The notes under the pieces: generated by a model
What the model was told of the DNA's origin: nothing
What the model saw: the letters and a program-made list of their open reading frames with translations, nothing else
Databases searched by the model: none
Program-made: the position numbers and the translations under genes
Shown: one piece after another, positions 17,001 to 23,816 of the stretch
How positions within the stretch are numbered: position 1 is the stretch's first letter
Layout: each line of letters starts with the position of its first letter
DNA from: CAYVQZ01 sp964453435
GTDB lineage: Bacteria; Abyssobacteria; SURF-5
Length of the DNA: 27,591 nt
Assembly (NCBI GenBank): GCA_964453435.1
Contig: CAYVQZ010000062.1
Span: 1 to 27,591 of the forward strand
Direction: 5' to 3'

Positions 17001-17066
17001 CCGTATCAACTGGACGAATTGCTTTCCAAAATAAGGAGAACGTTAATTCAAACGGCGCCCGCCTGA
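14037..17066 (+). CDS. Membrane-bound hybrid sensor histidine kinase with three PAS domains and a C-terminal receiver
   Basis: A 1009-residue protein. About six hydrophobic segments fill residues 42-205 as an integral-membrane sensor. A coiled linker (about 210-255) leads to PAS1 (255-365), PAS2 (380-495) and PAS3 (508-620), each followed by a PAC-like D-I-T-x-R/K end. The kinase core shows the H-box GGIAHDFNN (H648), N-box N760, G1 DTGVGM (803-808) and G2 GKGTGLGLS (828-836). The receiver (885-1005) has D892/D893, phospho-acceptor D938, S965/S966 and K988. GGIAHDFNN-type kinases commonly use such a C-terminal receiver. No DNA-binding output is fused or adjacent, so the target is unknown. The start is TTG at 14037 with GGTGGAG eight bases upstream; ATG at 14085 is the alternative and removes 16 residues. 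Confidence 0.92.
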   Translation: MKSLRRLGARDLRNRRMHIVSRLQEISQRIKASDIHQYRAVVVRLQVIGFFLLIAVIVAPLLGRPDVLPLLIILCSAGFAFNFLSLVWIAWGKGLRQRIYFATFSDIFLITVALHYLGGIESAFSWIYAVVLISIGSLHGLRIGMYAAVVASFMYITLLWLEFRGLIPHVDYHRIDPVLIYQDSSYLFIKSFSNAVLCFVTAGISGVLSERLLRSQSELEQTVVERTRELITANEQLRREITERKNMEAALRESETRYRSLVDNSLTAVSLVQDDRILFVNRRLIDVSGYTEEELIGRSPFDLIHPDDHDMVREAAMRRLSGEDPQTHYYYRAVTKEGKTLWVEGFGARIEYQGRPAILVNFIDITGRKFAEQGLRESELRYRALIEEANDIIVTIDVGTGRISSANSFGEKALGYDRNDIVNRKHFGELIHPDDFKEIAGKLRERFLENKRHPNFPFRLRRADGSYMYAEANGAVIYDSEGEPQSYLAVIRDITERRRAEKALRESEKRYRSLFEESKDLVFIASPSGRFVDINPAGIELLGYSSKNDILNMDMAREFYANAGDRDSFMQSLGEAGFVRDYELALKKKDGQTITVLVTANVVQSSDGKIKGYRGIMRDITRQKQLEQQLLQAQKMESLGTLAGGIAHDFNNLLGGILGYASLAKTKLPETHKIYGYVNTIEKSAARAAELTSQLLAFARGGRYEVRSVNLNNIVRETLEIIGRTFDKSIEIESCLLPKLPTIEADVSQLQQVLMNLCVNARDAMPNGGKLTVATNVASLAGNSRKDHRRRTEEQYVTLSVIDTGVGMDRETARRAFEPFFTTKEEGKGTGLGLSMVYGVVENHGGHVRLESEPGEGTTFTIYLPMGGKPEAPELSENVSTEGGNELILVVDDEESIRSLAKDILEDYGYRVLLAGDGLEAIEVYREYGGQIGLVILDMIMPKMGGRETFLKLKEINPSVKALLSSGYSQNGKTVEIIKSGVLGFVQKPYQLDELLSKIRRTLIQTAPA

Positions 17067-17155
17067 AGCCCTTGCATTCCGCGACCGGCCCGATAATTCG
17101 AGTTGCCCGACGAGTGTTTCGGGAACGGTGAATCAGTCCCAGTATTGGTAACGCG

Positions 17156-17199
17156 GGTTATTGGGGGGACACCATGCGGCATGGTGTCCCCCAATAACC
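17156..17199. repeat. Long near-perfect hairpin between convergent genes
   Basis: Left arm 17156-17176 and right arm 17180-17199 pair over 20 bases with a single extra G on the left and a three-base loop (CGG). The arms carry TTGGGGGGACACCATG and its complement, and GGTGTCCCCCAATA is a motif I associate with REP-type repeats in environmental bacteria. It sits between the convergent kinase and PPC genes and could also stop transcription from either side, although no T-run follows. Confidence 0.75.
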
Positions 17200-17237
17200 G
17201 AGAGCATCGCTCCCAAGGTTAATGCCGGGTAGACGCG

Positions 17238-17290
17238 ATCACGCAGAGCGTGACCTTCGGCCCATGAATCCATGTCCGCCGGAATCAGGA
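17238..17290. repeat. 52-nt dispersed repeat with hairpin, copy 2
   Basis: This aligns with 3778-3829, keeping the stem TCACGC/GCGTGA with loop AGA, then CCTTCGGCCC...GAATCCATGTC. It ends just before the PPC gene stop at 17314. Confidence 0.75.
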
Positions 17291-17313
17291 CCTCGAGTTG
17301 TGGGCGAAACCGC

Positions 17314-17751
17314 CTACTCGCCCGGTCCCAGAAGCTTAATCTTCCTCTCTTTGTCGCGATGTCGCGAAAGGTTCAGGTCGGTGAACTTGTGGATCACGAT
17401 TTCTGCAAGGTAAGCGACCTCGCATCCCGGTTCAATATGACCTCCCCGGGCCTCGCGGTCGGCCTGTGAGACGACTCCGTGAAGATGCGGCTCGCCGTCG
17501 GCGATGACTCCATTCACGCTGAGCAGTTCCAGCGGCTCGTCGATGGCGAAGATTGCGTCTTCGGGAGGAAAGTCTGTGTGTTTGATGTAGTGCATGCGGC
17601 AGACCTTCAGGGTGCCGATGCCGGAGACCACCACCCCGTTCCGGATATCGTGTTTCCGTATTGCTTCCTGCAGCGACTCGAGCAACATTTCTCCCGGTTC
17701 CAGACCGACGACGATGACCTCCACAGAGCCTCGATACGGCATGATATTCAT
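17314..17751 (-). CDS. PPC (DUF296) domain protein
   Basis: A 145-residue protein matching the plant-and-prokaryote-conserved domain across its full length: VEVIVVGLEPGEMLLESLQEAIRKHDIRNGVVVSGIGTLK (11-49, shown by its segments), LELLSVNGVI, and the conserved GEPHLHGVVS (86-95) whose H89 and H91, with H105, resemble the metal-binding histidines of bacterial PPC trimers. Family members have been called DNA-binding by analogy to plant AHL proteins, but bacterial single-domain forms have no proven role. The start at 17751 (MNIMPYRGS) has GGAGGAG six bases upstream and is preferred to an in-frame start at 17799, which would overlap the preceding lipoprotein gene. It follows that gene by 32 nt, so an operon is likely. 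Confidence 0.87.
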   Translation of the reverse strand: MNIMPYRGSVEVIVVGLEPGEMLLESLQEAIRKHDIRNGVVVSGIGTLKVCRMHYIKHTDFPPEDAIFAIDEPLELLSVNGVIADGEPHLHGVVSQADREARGGHIEPGCEVAYLAEIVIHKFTDLNLSRHRDKERKIKLLGPGE

Positions 17752-17783
17752 GGTCTCCTCCGACTGGTTCTGCTTGCAATCCC

Positions 17784-18863
17784 TTATTCCGAGCCACACT
17801 CATAGAATTCGAGAAGGTAAATTCCTGCGCCTTCGCCCTGCGCCTTGCCCCAGGAATCGGATTCCTTCGCTTTCATGAATACTATTCGGCAGCCTTCGGG
17901 GCTGACCACGGGGTTGTTGGCCTTCTCGCCCGGGACATCGGTAAAATGGGTCAGCCGTAAAACATCCGTTCCGGTTCCGTCGAGTCGAAGCATGTAGATG
18001 TCCAAGTCCATCTCTCCCGGCAACCCCAAGTGCCTGTCGCTTTCCATAAGAGTGAATATCCCATCGGGGAACAGGCCTTCAGGCTCCTCGCTGGCGGGGC
18101 TTTTGGACTGGTTCGTCACTTTGCCCGATTCGAAGTCCAGGCTCATGACATCGTAATTCGGAGTGTAACGGGCAAAGGTTAACCCGCTGTCGCCCGGAAG
18201 GAAATCCTGCGCCTCAATCAGGTTTATCGAGGAGCAGACGACCCGTTTGTTGATTATTCTCCCGTCTGTGGTCAGTTCCGCCACATACAACTTGCTGGGG
18301 ATTCTGAACGGGTGCGAAAGCCACGTCTTGGCGTATGCGATCAAGCGCGCCTCACGTGAGACGGCCACTCCCTCGTAGTGTTCTTCCCCGAGCCAGCGCG
18401 GGGGCGATGAGCGGTCCGCGGGCATCCAGAAGAAGCCGTTGCCGAAGTATCTGCTTCTGAAGGGCGACGTGAATTTTTTTGGACCCAGCAGCAGATAGTC
18501 CCCGTCTTTCATGTAGTGAACGCGGAGAAAGCCTTCCTGTTCAAAATCGCAGGTTATGCACCGTGTCTCGCCTGTCACGAGTGTCATTTCGTAAGCGTCT
18601 CCGAATTCCCTGTCCATGAAGGCGATTCTCTCTCCGTCCGGCGCCCAGACGGGCCTTTCGCCAAAGGTTGTCAACTGGCGTATGGTGAAATGTTCCACTT
18701 GGTCCGAGCGACAGGTTTTACCCATCAGATGCGGGAACACCTTGTTCGCGCATTCCTCGCTGCCCGTTGCGAGGTCCCGATAGCTTTCCGGCCCAAGCCG
18801 TTTGCTCGATGTGGTGCAGCCGGTCAGGAGAAGCAACAACAGCATTGCAGCGATTTGTTTCAT
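17784..18863 (-). CDS. Predicted lipoprotein with TolB/WD40-like beta-propeller repeats
   Basis: A 359-residue protein. The signal peptide is MKQIAAMLLLLLLTGC with the lipobox LLTGC and lipidated C16, so it should be anchored in the envelope. The mature part contains propeller-like repeats: IRQLTTFGERPVWAPDGERIAFM, LPGDSGLTFARYTPNYDVMSL, and near the C-terminus VLRLTHFTDVPGEKANNPVVSPEGCRIVFMKA, typical of PD40/TolB-like blades. A CITC pair and other cysteines could form disulfides. No enzymatic motif is visible; a binding or scaffold role is the fair inference. AGAGG precedes the ATG at 18863 and a promoter candidate lies at 18938-18967. The PPC gene follows 32 nt downstream. Confidence 0.75.
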   Translation of the reverse strand: MKQIAAMLLLLLLTGCTTSSKRLGPESYRDLATGSEECANKVFPHLMGKTCRSDQVEHFTIRQLTTFGERPVWAPDGERIAFMDREFGDAYEMTLVTGETRCITCDFEQEGFLRVHYMKDGDYLLLGPKKFTSPFRSRYFGNGFFWMPADRSSPPRWLGEEHYEGVAVSREARLIAYAKTWLSHPFRIPSKLYVAELTTDGRIINKRVVCSSINLIEAQDFLPGDSGLTFARYTPNYDVMSLDFESGKVTNQSKSPASEEPEGLFPDGIFTLMESDRHLGLPGEMDLDIYMLRLDGTGTDVLRLTHFTDVPGEKANNPVVSPEGCRIVFMKAKESDSWGKAQGEGAGIYLLEFYECGSE

Positions 18864-18937
18864 GGGGCGCCTCTTTTCTCAGCGGGATTGGGGGTTTTTT
18901 GCGACCGGAAGCGACAAGCCTTGAAAGGGGCATGGCA

Positions 18938-18967
18938 ATTTTACTTGAGCCTGCGAAATGTTTGCAA
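18938..18967 (-). promoter_or_regulatory. Sigma70-like promoter for the lipoprotein-PPC unit
   Basis: On the minus strand TTGCAA (18962-18967, four of six), an 18-nt spacer and TAAAAT (18938-18943, five of six). The leader would be about 70 nt. It lies in the gap divergent from the sulfo-lyase promoter at 19060. Confidence 0.45.
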
Positions 18968-19059
18968 GTTGGGGATGGCGCGAATGGCGCCGGCATCTGG
19001 GTTTTTTAATCTTTGGGCGGTGATTCATTTTCAAAGCCGGAGAAATCGGATAAAGCATG

Positions 19060-19088
19060 TTGGCAAAGAGGCGTTGATGGTGTATACT
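19060..19088 (+). promoter_or_regulatory. Sigma70-like promoter for the UxaA-family lyase genes
   Basis: TTGGCA (19060-19065, five of six), a 17-nt spacer and TATACT (19083-19088, five of six) make this the best promoter match in the window. It is oriented toward the lyase pair and predicts a leader of about 185 nt, long enough to hold regulation. Confidence 0.65.
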
Positions 19089-19190
19089 GCGAGCCGGATT
19101 CTCTGAGCGTCTCCGATTATTCGAGTTGCCGGGTTGCCGCTCGGAGGTAATTCCCTTTGGCGCAATCGTTGTCCGTATCACTAGCTTCTG

Positions 19191-19235
19191 TGCCCGGATT
19201 CCGGAATTATGCAGTTGTCGGGCAGGTCTTTTTTT
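19191..19235 (+). promoter_or_regulatory. Possible attenuator hairpin in the lyase leader
   Basis: TGCCCG (19191-19196) can pair with CGGGCA (19219-19224), enclosing the perfect palindrome ATTCCGGAAT (19198-19207). A run of seven T follows at 19229-19235 after GGTC. The outer stem is short and the spacing to the T-run is loose, so a leader terminator is only a possibility. Confidence 0.3.
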
Positions 19236-19281
19236 CTACATAGACGTGTTCCGCTCTGCGAGAAAACTTGGGAGACTTCGA

Positions 19282-19560
19282 ATGATTCAATTCTTGGTTC
19301 ACGACAAGACGGATTCGGTCGGTGTTGCAACGGTCGATATAAAGACCGGCGAAACAGCGATGGGTCTATGCATGGATACCCAGGAATCCATCGATGTGAA
19401 AGCGCTTTCCGATATTCCGCTCGGACATAAAATCGCATTAAGTAACCACAAAGTCGGTGACGGCGTCAAAAAATACGGGCACGATATCGGGAAAGTCGTG
19501 GCGGATATTAAAGCGGGAGAGCATGTCCATACTCACAATCTGAAGACGAGGAGGTGGTAA
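19282..19560 (+). CDS. suyA: UxaA-family lyase small subunit (SAF domain), probable sulfolactate sulfo-lyase alpha
   Basis: A 92-residue protein, MIQFLVHDKTDSVGVATVDI..., ending in KVVADIKAGEHVHTHNLKTRRW. The size, the SAF-like DIPLGHKIAL segment and the closing GEHVHxHNLKT(R/K)R motif are those of the small subunit of altronate/galactarate dehydratase relatives. The FLVHD start and RRW end resemble what I recall of SuyA, the small subunit of (2R)-sulfolactate sulfo-lyase. The start at 19282 has GGGAG seven bases upstream. In-frame sequence extends to 19126, but that part is not protein-like and lies in the leader. The large subunit starts 3 nt after the stop, which fits an obligate heteromeric pair. 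Confidence 0.78.
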   Translation: MIQFLVHDKTDSVGVATVDIKTGETAMGLCMDTQESIDVKALSDIPLGHKIALSNHKVGDGVKKYGHDIGKVVADIKAGEHVHTHNLKTRRW

Positions 19561-19563
19561 GAC

Positions 19564-20727
19564 ATGCAGGACCGGAAAATCAACGCATACCGTCGTGAAA
19601 ACGGCCGCGTCGGCATCCGAAATCATGTTGCCATTCTTCCGCTCGATGACCTTTCGAACACGGCGTGCGAGAATGCGGCGCATAATATCAAGGGCTGCAA
19701 GGCCATTCCTCATGCATACGGCAGGCTTCAGTTCGGCGAGGACCTCGAGCTTTTCTTCCGCACCATTATCGGCACGGGCGCGAATCCGAATGTCGCCGCT
19801 GCGGTTGTTATCGGAATAGAACCCGAATGGACGAACATTATTGTTGACGGCATAGCGAAGACCGGCAAGCCGGTGACCGGTTTCTCGATCGAGAGAACCG
19901 GAGACATCGGAACGGTGGCGAAGGCGTCGCTGCAAGCCATGAAATACGTGCAGTGGGCTTCGGAACTGAAGCGCGAGGAGTGCAAGGTGTCCGAAGTCTG
20001 GCTGTCGGTCAAGTGCGGTGAATCCGATACCACATCGGGTCTCGCCTCCAATCCCACCGTCGGAAATGTGATCGACAAGTTGGATGAAATCGGCGCCACC
20101 TGCTCGTTCGGCGAAACGTCGGAGATCACCGGAGCCGAAGACGTGTGCAAGGCCCGAGCCGCGACCCCGGAGGTTGGCGAGCAGTTCATGAGGACCTTTC
20201 GAGCGTATGCCGAATTCATCGATGCAAACAAGACCGACGACCTTTCGGGTTCTCAGCCGACAAAGGGGAACATCAGAGGCGGGCTGACAACAATCGAGGA
20301 AAAAGCGTTCGGAAATCTCCAGAAAATCGGAAAGAAAGCGAGGTACGTCGGTGTGCTGAAGCCGGCCGAGGCTCCCTCCGGCGCCGGACTCTGGTTCATG
20401 GACACGTCATCCGCCGCCGCCGAAGCGGTCACCCTCTGGGCTGCCGCCGGGTTTGTGGTTCATCTCTTCCCAACCGGCCAGGGGAACATCATCGGGAATC
20501 CCATCGAACCTGTTATCAAGCTCTCCGCGAATCCGGTCACGGTCGAGACCATGTCTGAGCACATTGACTTCGACTGTTCCGCTATCTTGCAGGGGAACCT
20601 GACGTTGGACGAGGCGGGCGACAAATTGCTTGACCTTATGGTCAGAACGTGCAACGGACGCTTGACCGCCCAGGAGGCGCTCGGTCACGAGGAGTTCGTA
20701 TTGACGAAACTTTACCGAAGCGCCTGA
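19564..20727 (+). CDS. suyB: UxaA-family lyase large subunit, probable sulfolactate sulfo-lyase beta
   Basis: A 387-residue protein of the altronate dehydratase C-terminal family: GRVGIRNHVAILP (14-26), KCGESDTTSGLASNPTVGN (150-168), QPTKGNIRGGLTTIEEKA (231-248), GLWFMDTSSAAAE (275-287), HLFPTGQGNIIGNPIEPVIK (300-319). Altronate and galactarate enzymes usually read CGGSD; the CGESDTTSG form with LPLDDLSN and PHAYGRLQFG matches my memory of SuyB, which cleaves (2R)-sulfolactate to pyruvate and sulfite. The distinction from another hydroxyacid lyase rests on recall and is not proven here. GAGGAGGTGG inside the end of the small-subunit gene is the ribosome site. The SDR gene 352 nt downstream may act in the same route. 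Confidence 0.8.
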   Translation: MQDRKINAYRRENGRVGIRNHVAILPLDDLSNTACENAAHNIKGCKAIPHAYGRLQFGEDLELFFRTIIGTGANPNVAAAVVIGIEPEWTNIIVDGIAKTGKPVTGFSIERTGDIGTVAKASLQAMKYVQWASELKREECKVSEVWLSVKCGESDTTSGLASNPTVGNVIDKLDEIGATCSFGETSEITGAEDVCKARAATPEVGEQFMRTFRAYAEFIDANKTDDLSGSQPTKGNIRGGLTTIEEKAFGNLQKIGKKARYVGVLKPAEAPSGAGLWFMDTSSAAAEAVTLWAAAGFVVHLFPTGQGNIIGNPIEPVIKLSANPVTVETMSEHIDFDCSAILQGNLTLDEAGDKLLDLMVRTCNGRLTAQEALGHEEFVLTKLYRSA

Positions 20728-21079
20728 GAAGAAAGAGAACAGCGGGCAGTGTTCCGAGATTGCGCGAATCAGGGACAAAGGCAACGGAAAGTTGGGAACA
20801 TGGATGACGCCGACGGATAAGGTTTATTTGTCATTTCCGCGAAAACGCGAATCCGGGGAAAGACTTTTTGAACCGTAAAGGCGCAAAGGGCGCAGAGAAC
20901 GACAAAGATTCTATTAAACCTGAAACGTGAAACCCGAAACTCGAAACCTGAGGCTTGAAGAACCGAGTGGCCACGGAGTGACAAGGACTTAAAGGAATAT
21001 TTCCTCTGCTCCTTTTTCTCCGCGCGCCTTGTCTTCTTCATGGTAAAAGAACAGTGACTGAAAGCAGGGAGGTTTCCAG
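20728..21079. other. Repeat-derived gap between lyase and SDR genes
   Basis: No gene is seen. The gap holds a TGTCATTTCC...GGGCGCAGAG repeat (20829-20897) and TTAAACCTGAAACGTGAAAC-type sequence (20914-20945) that is the inverse of 2365-2395. GGGAGG before the SDR start is the only clear signal near the right end. Confidence 0.55.
20829..20897. repeat. TGTCATTTCC...GGCGCAGAG repeat, copy 2
   Basis: Blocks in the same order as at 5512-5580 and 27339-27409, here with the hairpin CGCG-AAAA-CGCG and then CTTTTTGAACCGTAAAGGCG. Stem bases differ from the other copies but pairing is kept. Confidence 0.65.
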
Positions 21080-21907
21080 ATGAGACTTGAAGGAAAGGCG
21101 GCAATCGTAACGGGAGGCGGCGGCGGACTCGGAGAGGGGATATGTTTGTGTCTGGCGAGGGAAGGCGCGAACGTGGTCGTCAGCGATGTTGATGAGAAAC
21201 TCGCGCAGGCCGTCACCGAAAAAGTGAAGGAGGCCGGACGAAAATCATTGGCGATCCGGACAGACGTTCGCTTTGCCGACCAGTGTCAGGCGCTCGTGGA
21301 CGCGACGCTGAAGGAGTTGGGAGATGTCGACATCCTCGTGTGCTCGGCGGGTGTGAGCGGGTTCGCGCACAGAGAATTCGAAATGGAAGACGGCAACCTC
21401 ATCGAGAACCTGACCGTCGAAGATTGGGACTTTGTGCTCGATGTCAACCTCAAGGGTGTTTTTCTGTGCAACCGCGCCGTGGCGCCTCATTTCCGAAAAC
21501 AGGGAAGCGGTAAAATCGTAAATATTTCATCCGTAGGCGGGCGGCGCGGAGATCCGTTTCTGACGGCCTATTCAGTCAGCAAAGCGGCCGTGATAGCCCT
21601 CACGCAGGCGGTGGCGCTGCAGATGGCGCCGCACCATGTGAACGTAAATGCGGTTTGTCCGGGAATCATTTATACGCCGATGTGGGAGCATGGCGCCAAG
21701 CTGTTGGCTAAAGCGCACCCGTTATTCAAGGGTTCGGAAATCGACGGCAAGGATGCCCTGGATATGATGGTGAAACTGCGAATTCCGTTCGGGCACATGC
21801 AGACGGCCGAGGATATCGGAAACAGCGTGGTGTTCCTTGCCTCCGAGGAGGCAAGGGAGATAACCGGCCAGGCACTGAACGTGTGCGGCGGGATGGTGTC
21901 AAGCTGA
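21080..21907 (+). CDS. Short-chain dehydrogenase/reductase (classical SDR)
   Basis: A 275-residue cytosolic oxidoreductase with all classical SDR marks: cofactor loop TGGGGGLG (11-18), D36 after the second strand favouring NAD(H), CSAGVSG (88-94), N123, catalytic S151, Y164 and K168 (YSVSK), and the post-catalytic PGIIYTPM. An insertion between about 95 and 115 (GFAHREFEMEDGNLIENL) is longer than in FabG-type enzymes. It oxidises an alcohol or reduces a ketone; the substrate is unknown. Being downstream of the sulfo-lyase pair on the same strand, it could supply sulfolactate or handle a related C3 sulfonate, but a 352-nt repeat gap weakens the operon case. GGGAGG lies seven bases before the ATG. 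Confidence 0.88.
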   Translation: MRLEGKAAIVTGGGGGLGEGICLCLAREGANVVVSDVDEKLAQAVTEKVKEAGRKSLAIRTDVRFADQCQALVDATLKELGDVDILVCSAGVSGFAHREFEMEDGNLIENLTVEDWDFVLDVNLKGVFLCNRAVAPHFRKQGSGKIVNISSVGGRRGDPFLTAYSVSKAAVIALTQAVALQMAPHHVNVNAVCPGIIYTPMWEHGAKLLAKAHPLFKGSEIDGKDALDMMVKLRIPFGHMQTAEDIGNSVVFLASEEAREITGQALNVCGGMVSS

Positions 21908-22021
21908 GGAGTGTTCAGGATTGTTCGGCAATGGCCGGACGGTAATTTGAAAGCGCCTCACGGTTGTGCATTTTGCCGAATAACAAGCTTTGGGAGCAAT
22001 GAATCTGTCCCACGATTGCCT

Positions 22022-22086
22022 GGCGAAGGGGACTGTCCCAGATTTACGGGCACGAAGTGCCGTAGAATCGGGACTGTCCCCGAAGC
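22022..22086. repeat. REP-like element with two GGGACTGTCCC boxes
   Basis: Two boxes, GGGGACTGTCCC (about 22029-22039) and GGGACTGTCCCC (about 22070-22081), flank a hairpin ACGGGCAC-GAA-GTGCCGT. Positions 22063-22086 are the exact reverse complement of 5841-5864. It lies between the convergent SDR and deacylase genes. Confidence 0.65.
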
Positions 22087-22199
22087 ACGGATTCCCAACC
22101 GCACGACAGGTTCACCGTCCCCCGAAGCGGAACACCTTCAGCATGAATCGTGAGACACACATTTCCCCGCCTCTTTCAATGAATTCGGTGCCGCGCGGC

Positions 22200-23783
22200 T
22201 CACCGTCTCAACACTTTTCCCGGCCGCGCATCCAGCAACCGGCCATCGCTCACAACGTGCGTTCCGTTGATAAAGACATGCCGGATACCCTCGGGATACC
22301 GGCGAGGCTCATCATATGTCGATGTGTCCACTATGCGGTCGGGCTCGAACACGACGATGTCGGCTTTCATGCTCGGTCGAAGCACTCCGCGGTCGCGCAG
22401 GCCGAGCCGGTTGGCCGGAGCGGAGGTCATTTTCCTGATAGCCTCGGATAAATCGAGAATACCGAGTTTGCGGCAGTAGTGGCCGAGCACCCGGGGAAAC
22501 GCGCCGTACAGGCGGGGGTGGGGTTTCCCTCCGAGCAACCCGTCGGTGCACGTGGTTTGCAGAGGATGTCTCAGAATTGTCTGCACGTCCTGTTCGTCTG
22601 CGATAAACAGAATCATCGAAACGTTGAGGTCTTCCTCTATGAGAAGCTCGCAGACCGCGTCGACCATGGGCTTATCGGTCGCCTCGGCTATTTCGAAAAG
22701 GTTTTTCCCTTCGAGGTATTTGTTTTTTTCGGAACCGACAGCCGAAACCCGGATATCCGTGATATCCACCGTATTCGCGGAACTGCGAGATGCGAGTTCG
22801 CTCATGATGCGCTCGCGGACCGATTGATCGCGCAGCCGCTCGAGCATCTTGTCGGGGCCGCCCTCCTGAAGCCATTCGGGCAGAAGCGCGAAGAGCATCG
22901 TGCTGCCCGCCGTGTATGGATACTGGTCGAATGTGACCTCGAGGCCGTGCCCGCGCGCGTCGTCCAGTTTTCGCAGAAGTTCGCCCGACTTTCCGAACTG
23001 GCCGCGTCCGGCGACCTTGAGGTGGGAGATGTGGAGCGGGACACCGCTTTTCTCTGTTACTCGAAGCATCTCGTCTACCGCCTCGAACAGGTTTACGTCT
23101 TCACTGCGGAGATGAACGACAAGGAAACCCCCATATTCCCTCATTACTGCGCATAACTCCGCCAGCTCTTCTTCGTCGGCATACGAGCACGGAGGATAGA
23201 TTAATCCCGTTGACATGCCGACGGCGCCCGCCTCGAAGCAGTCGCGCAGGAGAGATATCATGCTCTTGAGTTCGTCCGGGGAAGGCTTTCGGTCTTCCAT
23301 TCCCATCACCCACAGGCGAACGTTGCCATGCGGCAGCAGGCAGGCAAGGTTCGGGGCGGGGCCGATTCGCTCGAGGGCGGCGAGATATTCATCGAAGCCG
23401 GACCACTCCCAATCGATTTTCGGGTTGCCGAGCAGCCCCGACAAGTGTCGCCGCCAATCCGACTTATGTTCGGGTTTGATGGGGGCCGTCGCTATACCGT
23501 CCTGGCCAAGCAATTCCGTTGTTATCCCCTGCATGACCTTGGGGCTGAGGGAAGGCTCTTCGAACACCATGAGGTCGGAATGACTGTGGGTGTCAATGAA
23601 GCCCGGAGAAATCGCCGCGCCTGCGCAGTCGACCACCCTGTTGGCGCTGTCTTCGTTGAGTTTGCCTATTGCGGCGACGCTGTCTCCCCGGATTGCAATG
23701 TCGGTCCCGAACCACGGGCCGCCCGTTCCGTCGTAGACACGTCCGTTTGTCAGCAGAAAATCAAATTTCCCGCTCGTGCTCAT
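22200..23783 (-). CDS. N-acyl-D-amino-acid deacylase-like amidohydrolase
   Basis: A 527-residue amidohydrolase. The first metal motif is GFIDTHSHSD (H66, H68). AVGMSTGLIYPP (187-198) and HLRSED (H224) are hallmarks of D-aminoacylase/N-acyl-D-glutamate deacylase relatives, followed by HISHLKVAG (H251) and TCTDGLLGGKPHPRLYGAFPRVLGHY near the C-terminal metal Asp. The C-terminal beta-sandwich includes LKPSMKADIVVFEP-like sequence (here LRPSMKADIVVFEP). Where classical D-aminoacylases carry GNCG with a metal-bridging Cys, this protein reads GQDG at about 93-96. That fits another subgroup, so the exact substrate is open. It follows the M20 gene by 33 nt with GAGG before its ATG, indicating one transcript. 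Confidence 0.87.
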   Translation of the reverse strand: MSTSGKFDFLLTNGRVYDGTGGPWFGTDIAIRGDSVAAIGKLNEDSANRVVDCAGAAISPGFIDTHSHSDLMVFEEPSLSPKVMQGITTELLGQDGIATAPIKPEHKSDWRRHLSGLLGNPKIDWEWSGFDEYLAALERIGPAPNLACLLPHGNVRLWVMGMEDRKPSPDELKSMISLLRDCFEAGAVGMSTGLIYPPCSYADEEELAELCAVMREYGGFLVVHLRSEDVNLFEAVDEMLRVTEKSGVPLHISHLKVAGRGQFGKSGELLRKLDDARGHGLEVTFDQYPYTAGSTMLFALLPEWLQEGGPDKMLERLRDQSVRERIMSELASRSSANTVDITDIRVSAVGSEKNKYLEGKNLFEIAEATDKPMVDAVCELLIEEDLNVSMILFIADEQDVQTILRHPLQTTCTDGLLGGKPHPRLYGAFPRVLGHYCRKLGILDLSEAIRKMTSAPANRLGLRDRGVLRPSMKADIVVFEPDRIVDTSTYDEPRRYPEGIRHVFINGTHVVSDGRLLDARPGKVLRR

Positions 23784-23816
23784 ATGATTTCCTCGGCTTC
23801 CTTTTTCTTCCCGGAA

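Noticed and set aside
17752..17799. Upstream start for the PPC protein overlapping the lipoprotein gene
   Set aside because: GGAGGAG just before the ATG at 17751 decides the start and the PPC domain begins there.
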